Source: Oscillospiraceae bacterium
GTDB taxonomy: Bacteria > Bacillota > Clostridia > Oscillospirales > WRJC01
Length of the DNA: 37,846 bases
NCBI GenBank assembly: GCA_009780985.1
Contig: WQYZ01000020.1
Coordinates: 1 to 37,846, forward strand
Direction of reading: 5' to 3'
The position numbers and the translations under genes are program-made. Below are positions 34,317-37,846 of this stretch, piece by piece. Numbering within the stretch: the first letter of the stretch is position 1; each line of letters starts with the position of its first letter. The notes under the pieces are model-generated. The model did no database searches. It was given only the letters and a program-made list of their open reading frames with translations, and was not told where the DNA came from.

Positions 34317-35819
34317 TTAACTGATTGCCTGAATACTCGCTACCAATTTGTCTATATCTTTTTGCGCTTTCCCTTCGTTTTTCGCATAGAACGAAGCCAT
34401 TGCGCGTCCGTAGGTCATCGTGTGGTACATAAGCTCGTTGTCGATCCCGCCAAAGGCGAATATGCCCCCGATATCATAAGTCATATTGCCGTATATTATA
34501 TTGAGCATTTCTTCGGAATCGCTGTCGCGCGACACTTTATTTTTCAGCATGACGTCGTAATACGCCGGAAGAAGGGTATATCTTGACTCGTAAGCCATAG
34601 CTTCAAGAACCGCGCTGGAAACTTCGGGGTCAGCCGTTGTCGGAACGCAGAGCGCGGAACCTATCATTGCGTTTACAAGACTTAAATAATTTGTCTGAGT
34701 GTCGTCGTATTTAGGGAACGGAAGTATTCCGAAATCGGTGTCCATACCGCGCAGACCTTCTATTTCCGTCATACGGATATACATAAGCAGCGACTGATTA
34801 TTCTGGAACATCGCTCCGCCTTTGATGATAAATCCGGAGTCCCCGAATGCTATCATGGTGTGGAACGCAACGTTTTTGTTATAAATAACGTCATATATAG
34901 AGTCAAGGGCGTCATATACTTTTTGGTCGTTAAAGCTAAGGTAAGGAACGTCGTCTGCGTCTTTGAGCGCTATATACGCATTACAGCCCGCAAGGAAAGC
35001 CGGCATCGAATCGCGGTAATAAAGAAGACCGTAGCGGTCGTTTTCGTCCATTACGCCGTCGCCGTTAAGATCAGCCGATATTTGCGTGCATATTTGCAGC
35101 ATCTTTGGGAGAGTCCACTGACCGTTTTTCACAAGAGAATAAAGGTCCTCGATTTGATAATCAGCCTGCAGCTTCTTGTTGAATACAAACGCGTTTACGG
35201 CTCCTTTGTCCAATATTTCTATATCGCCGGTAACCGCGAATAATTTGTTGCAGATAGAAATCATGGAAACGCAGTTCTGGTCCCACCACGGCTGAGTTAA
35301 ATCCATATTCGGTAATTTTTTTAGGTCAAGCAGGTAATTGCCCGTTGCAAGGGGGCTAAGATTTCCGCTGAAACGTATATACGCGGCATCGAACTGGCTG
35401 TCGCCGGCGTTTACGCTCTTTTTGATTCCCGTCAGCAATGCGCCGTTGTCCGTGTATTTCTGTTCGTCTATATTGCAGTTGAACATTTCGTTTACAGCCA
35501 TGTTGCGCGCGTACACCGCGTCGTTTATGGTCTCGCCGTTTTCTGCTTCGGCTTTGACGTCGCGTTGGTCGGACGTTGTTTCCGTGCCCCAGCTGCAGTC
35601 GGCGAACAAGAACGTCCTGCCTCCGAGGTCCATTACTGTCGGGGTAAACGGCAATTTGCCTTCCGTGGTGGATTCTGCTGTGTCTGCGGTCTGCCCCGAT
35701 GTTTCTCCGACATTGCTGTCTGTATTTGCAGGATTTTTTGAGGCGCATGAAGAGAATATCAAAAGAATCAAGGTTAATACAAAAATCACGCAGAATAAAT
35801 TTTTAATTTGTTTTTTCAT
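34317..35819 (-). CDS. Extracellular solute-binding lipoprotein (second copy of the family)
   Basis: 500 residues. Signal peptide with lipobox ending LLIFSSC, followed by an Asn/Thr/Ser/Glu linker. The body follows the family seen at 5431-6933: MDLGGRTFLFADC, INDAVYARNMAVNEMFN, SQFDAAYIRF, QPWWDQNCVSMISICNKLF, and an EF-hand-like DLNGDGVMDENDRYG. GGGAG lies 12 nt before the ATG. The UTR holds a perfect GCCGAA-ATC-TTCGGC hairpin at 35855-35869. No permease genes are present. Confidence 0.85.
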   Translation of the reverse strand: MKKQIKNLFCVIFVLTLILLIFSSCASKNPANTDSNVGETSGQTADTAESTTEGKLPFTPTVMDLGGRTFLFADCSWGTETTSDQRDVKAEAENGETINDAVYARNMAVNEMFNCNIDEQKYTDNGALLTGIKKSVNAGDSQFDAAYIRFSGNLSPLATGNYLLDLKKLPNMDLTQPWWDQNCVSMISICNKLFAVTGDIEILDKGAVNAFVFNKKLQADYQIEDLYSLVKNGQWTLPKMLQICTQISADLNGDGVMDENDRYGLLYYRDSMPAFLAGCNAYIALKDADDVPYLSFNDQKVYDALDSIYDVIYNKNVAFHTMIAFGDSGFIIKGGAMFQNNQSLLMYIRMTEIEGLRGMDTDFGILPFPKYDDTQTNYLSLVNAMIGSALCVPTTADPEVSSAVLEAMAYESRYTLLPAYYDVMLKNKVSRDSDSEEMLNIIYGNMTYDIGGIFAFGGIDNELMYHTMTYGRAMASFYAKNEGKAQKDIDKLVASIQAIS

Positions 35820-35884
35820 AAAACTACGTTTCTCCCTTTAAAATAATTATTTCAGCCGAAATCTTCGGCAATATGTTTAATGTA

Positions 35885-35913
35885 ATTATAGCATAAAAAA
35901 TAAGAGAAAACAA
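35885..35913 (-). promoter_or_regulatory. Promoter of the lipoprotein gene
   Basis: Minus strand: TTGTTT at 35913-35908, 17-nt spacer, TATAAT at 35890-35885, TG before the -10. It lies in the left arm of the inverted repeat and about 66 nt upstream of the ATG at 35819. Confidence 0.75.
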
Positions 35914-36004
35914 TAATATCTGCGAAAATAAATGTAAATTTTACGGACTTTTTCGAATACATTAAAAAATGACCGCCACTTATTAAATTTTTATCAAATT
36001 GTTA

Positions 36005-36033
36005 TTGTTTTCTTTTATTTTTTATGCTATAAT
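36005..36033 (+). promoter_or_regulatory. Promoter of the small peptide and HTH gene
   Basis: Plus strand: TTGTTT at 36005-36010, 17-nt spacer, TATAAT at 36028-36033, TG before the -10. It is almost the exact mirror of the leftward promoter at 35885-35913. Confidence 0.75.
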
Positions 36034-36063
36034 TATACTAATAAGGTTAAAGGAGAAAAATAA

Positions 36064-36129
36064 ATGAAAAAACGGCATACAACCGAAGTTTTAAACTCCA
36101 TGCAGAGTCCGCAAATGAAGCATCGATGA
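36064..36129 (+). CDS. Possible 21-residue leader peptide
   Basis: ATG at 36064 has AAGGAG about 10 nt upstream and follows a good promoter, and encodes 21 residues ending KHR. The 3' end overlaps a nested inverted repeat: ACTCCAT/ATGGAGT (36095-36101 and 36138-36144) around AAGCATC/GATGCTT (36118-36134). The peptide could be real or a remnant; it lies 96 nt before the HTH gene and may control it. Function unknown. Confidence 0.35.
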   Translation: MKKRHTTEVLNSMQSPQMKHR

Positions 36130-36144
36130 TGCTTTGTATGGAGT
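36095..36144. promoter_or_regulatory. Nested inverted repeat in the leader of the HTH gene
   Basis: Outer 7-bp arms and inner 7-bp arms with a 3-nt loop, overlapping the end of the 21-codon frame. In RNA this would form a hairpin with a large internal loop. No T run follows, so an attenuator is not obvious. The stretch from 36145 to 36210 shows nothing further. Confidence 0.5.
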
Positions 36145-36225
36145 AATTGCAGTATCATCGAGGTTCATTCCGGCTTTGCTTCTTACATTTTAGATTTGAT
36201 ATTTAGATTAAGGAGTTGGATTGGA

Positions 36226-36489
36226 ATGAAATACATAAAAGCGTCGTCGCTGTTACCTGACGAATTATTGCAAGCGGTGCAGGAGTACGCAGAGGGGTGT
36301 GTGATTTATATACCCAACAGACCGGGATTGCGAAAAGATTGGGGCAAGTCTACCGACACGAAAATATTGCTGCGCAGCCGAAACCGCAAAATCAGAGACG
36401 ACCATGAGTCAGGTTTGTCCGCGAAAAAGTTAGTGGACAAGTACCATTTATCTGAGAGTACGATTAAGAAAATTATATACTGTAAATGA
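36226..36489 (+). CDS. CD3324-like small HTH protein
   Basis: 87 residues, beginning KYIKASSLLPDELLQ with IYIPN and WGKSTDTKILLRSRN, then a helix-turn-helix DHESGLSAKKLVDKYHLSES and TIKKIIY at the end. This matches the CD3324 (Mor-like) family of Clostridia. These are probable DNA-binding regulators of unknown target. I chose ATG 36226, with AAGGAG 10 nt upstream. A strong terminator follows. Confidence 0.82.
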   Translation: MKYIKASSLLPDELLQAVQEYAEGCVIYIPNRPGLRKDWGKSTDTKILLRSRNRKIRDDHESGLSAKKLVDKYHLSESTIKKIIYCK

Positions 36490-36491
36490 AC

Positions 36492-36528
36492 AGGAATACC
36501 TCCGTCTGAACATGACAGAGGTATTCCT
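36492..36528 (+). terminator. Rho-independent-type terminator after the HTH gene
   Basis: AGGAATACCTC at 36492-36502 pairs perfectly with GAGGTATTCCT at 36518-36528, followed by TATATTATTAT. The T run is mixed with A, so efficiency is uncertain, but position right after the stop codon is typical. Confidence 0.75.
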
Positions 36529-36576
36529 TATATTATTATAAAAAAACAGGGAACACACAAACAGCAATTTATGTGA

Positions 36577-36582
36577 TATAAT
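36577..36582 (+). promoter_or_regulatory. Extended -10 promoter for the GNAT pair
   Basis: TATAAT at 36577-36582 with TG two bases upstream; no good -35 at 17 nt. It lies about 37 nt before the ATG at 36619. Confidence 0.45.
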
Positions 36583-36618
36583 TTATATGTTCAGTTAAAA
36601 GTAAACGGAGGAAATAGT

Positions 36619-37164
36619 ATGAACCATACAATAAAAACAAATAGATTGGACTTACAGCCTTTGAATGAATCTGATTTCGATTTTGTTCAAAAATTAAGGA
36701 CAAGACCTGAATATTTCAAATACGAAAATGACGGGGCTTATAATGATGATGAAATAACAAAACAATTCAACGAGTTTCTTGAAGGAGCAAAAAATCTCCC
36801 GAATAAAGGCTCAATCCAATGGATAATAAAAAGTAATGATGTTAAAGTCGGAGAAGTACACCTCTGGTGTAATTGGGAAAAGACGCACGAGTGGGAAATC
36901 GGCTGGCATTTTTTGCTTGAACATTGGGGCAAAGGTTATGCGACTGAAGCCGCTAAAACCGTTTTACAATATGCTTTTGCGAATTTCCGAATAAACCGAA
37001 TAATGGCATGTCCAAATGCGGAAAACGCCAGAAGTACAGCATTGTGCGAACGTATTGGAATGATAAAAGAAGGTCATGTAAGAGAGGTAAGGTTAATAAA
37101 CGGTGTTTATTATGACGAGGCTATCTATGGAATTTTGAAACGCGAGTTCAATCCCGCGAAATAA
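36619..37164 (+). CDS. GNAT acetyltransferase, RimJ/RimL-like
   Basis: 181 residues. Start MNHTIKTNRLDLQPL with the RimJ/RimL pattern; CoA-binding motif A at HWGKGYATEAAKTVL; then NRIMACPNAENARSTALCERIGM, typical of the family. It would acetylate an amine using acetyl-CoA; the substrate may be a ribosomal or other protein N-terminus or a small molecule. CGGAGG lies 7 nt upstream of the ATG. The next gene is another GNAT 68 nt downstream. Confidence 0.88.
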   Translation: MNHTIKTNRLDLQPLNESDFDFVQKLRTRPEYFKYENDGAYNDDEITKQFNEFLEGAKNLPNKGSIQWIIKSNDVKVGEVHLWCNWEKTHEWEIGWHFLLEHWGKGYATEAAKTVLQYAFANFRINRIMACPNAENARSTALCERIGMIKEGHVREVRLINGVYYDEAIYGILKREFNPAK

Positions 37165-37232
37165 CTTACCGTTCAACATTTGGATTTTCGCAGAGTACGA
37201 TTTTGATTCATATTTTTTACAGGAGGATTTAA

Positions 37233-37846
37233 ATGAAAATAAAAAAATTATGCTTTGATGAATGTGAACTGCTTAATTCCATTGATAGAAGCGAAAAAAT
37301 CCGAGCCGCTTGGCATATTAACAAAGATGGCGTAAGGAGTCTCGACTTTACCTACTTAGACATTGACGGTTATGGTTTTTATCTTAAAACTTGTATTGAG
37401 ATATTACATAAAATCATTTCTTTTGGCGGTATTGTTTACGGTGCATTTGAAGATAACCGAATCGTTGGAATGGCGTCCGTTCTTCCTCTTTCTGGAGAAG
37501 CCAATGGATTTAGTGTTTTGTTATCTGTTGATGTATCATCGGAGTATAGACGTAAAAGAATCGGACATTCGTTAATCGACAAGTGTGTGGAGAGCAGTAA
37601 ATCCGCAGGGTGCATAACCATGCTTGTTGCCGCCAATCCATATGAAAGCACAATAAAGTTTTTCAAAAGCTATGGATTTCTATATATTGAAAATCCGCAA
37701 AATAAAACGTTACTCCAAGAGAATTTATATTTTCCGAAGTTTGAGTTTCCGCCGCCATTTGACGGATTAGATGTTGAACAGCCGATATTTTTAGAATTAC
37801 CATTAAACGAATATCAAGCTAAAGATTACTTTTGTAACCGTATCAC
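37233..37846 (+). CDS. GNAT-family acetyltransferase, C-terminus cut by window edge
   Basis: Open from ATG 37233 (AGGAGG 7 nt upstream) to the end of the window, 204 complete codons. The CoA-binding region reads VDVSSEYRRKRIGHSLI, then AGCITMLVAANP and FFKSYGF, as in GNAT enzymes. After this comes a tail of about 40 residues, rich in Pro and Phe (FPKFEFPPPF), before the edge. Substrate unknown. It is co-oriented with the GNAT gene upstream. Confidence 0.8.
   Translation, partial: MKIKKLCFDECELLNSIDRSEKIRAAWHINKDGVRSLDFTYLDIDGYGFYLKTCIEILHKIISFGGIVYGAFEDNRIVGMASVLPLSGEANGFSVLLSVDVSSEYRRKRIGHSLIDKCVESSKSAGCITMLVAANPYESTIKFFKSYGFLYIENPQNKTLLQENLYFPKFEFPPPFDGLDVEQPIFLELPLNEYQAKDYFCNRI

Larger units (their letters stand above)
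35883..36035. repeat. 34-bp inverted repeat carrying two divergent promoters
   Basis: The arms at 35883-35916 and 36002-36035 match over 34 bp with one mismatch. Each arm contains TTGTTT-17-TATAAT with an extended TG. The left arm fires leftward towards the lipoprotein gene and the right arm rightward towards the small peptide and HTH gene. The 85 bp between arms shows no coding frame. This explains most of the 406-nt gap from 35820 to 36225. Confidence 0.75.

Noticed and set aside
35883-36035. Invertible promoter switch
   Set aside because: Both arms carry outward-facing promoters, so inversion would leave expression much the same, and no site-specific recombinase gene is present.
1-37846. 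CRISPR array or tRNA genes
   Set aside because: I saw no regularly spaced direct repeats and no recognisable tRNA cloverleaf. The repeats present are palindromes, scattered rather than in an array.

Overview
This window looks like part of the chromosome of a low-GC Clostridia-type member of the Bacillota, probably an uncultured gut or rumen species. The reasons are AT-rich codon use, strong purine-rich ribosome binding sites, sigma-A promoters of the form TTGNNN-17-TATAAT (often with an extended TG), a WalJ/RlmH pair, an archaeal-type ProRS, a YfhO membrane protein, and two large solute-binding lipoproteins typical of Clostridia. The genus cannot be assigned from the sequence alone. No rRNA, tRNA, CRISPR array, complete prophage or intact insertion sequence was seen.

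Layout. 1-5351 (minus): mfd (5' part only, apparently with an ACG start), a small PH-like membrane protein, a Phd/Doc-type toxin-antitoxin pair, rlmH, walJ, then a restriction-modification pair whose methyltransferase is intact and whose nuclease gene is frameshifted. 5431-8810 (minus): a solute-binding lipoprotein, an unknown gene next to a nucleotidyltransferase-like gene, a TIM-barrel sugar isomerase, and a 25-codon remnant of a second nucleotidyltransferase-like gene. 9083-14918 (minus): a kinase-like gene, then aspS, a tiny two-helix membrane protein, hisS, a divergent mgsA and a MinD/ParA-like ATPase, probably one operon starting from a good promoter at about 15000. 15301-21788 (mostly plus): a DacF-like protein with only one of three active-site motifs intact, a wall- or membrane-anchored surface protein, proS, a small conserved protein (minus), rpmE and hflX. 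21930-25741 (minus): a decayed accessory strip holding the 3' end of glnS, a MetRS-like paralog with altered signature motifs, a twice-frameshifted small gene, a SAM methyltransferase, and a twice-frameshifted toxin-like gene next to its small intact partner. 25743-32790 (minus): mutL, yfhO and gltX in one tight operon with a clear promoter. 33042-35819 (minus): a second kinase-like gene and a second solute-binding lipoprotein. 36005-37846 (plus): a tiny peptide, a CD3324-like HTH protein, and two GNAT acetyltransferases, the last cut by the window edge.

How it fits together. The core content is translation (four bona fide aminoacyl-tRNA synthetases, L31, HflX, RlmH), DNA repair (Mfd, MutL) and envelope work (YfhO, DacF-like, lipoproteins). 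Between these blocks lie defence and toxin-type genes in several states of decay. Short palindromic repeats of at least four kinds sit in the gaps, and one appears to lie inside the mutL coding sequence.

The points most worth a second look are the MetRS-like paralog lacking recognisable HIGH and KMSKS signatures beside a glnS remnant, the palindromic repeat families (including the copy in mutL), the pair of nearly identical divergent promoters forming a 34-bp inverted repeat, the nuclease broken next to an intact methylase, and the active-site changes in the MgsA and DacF homologs.
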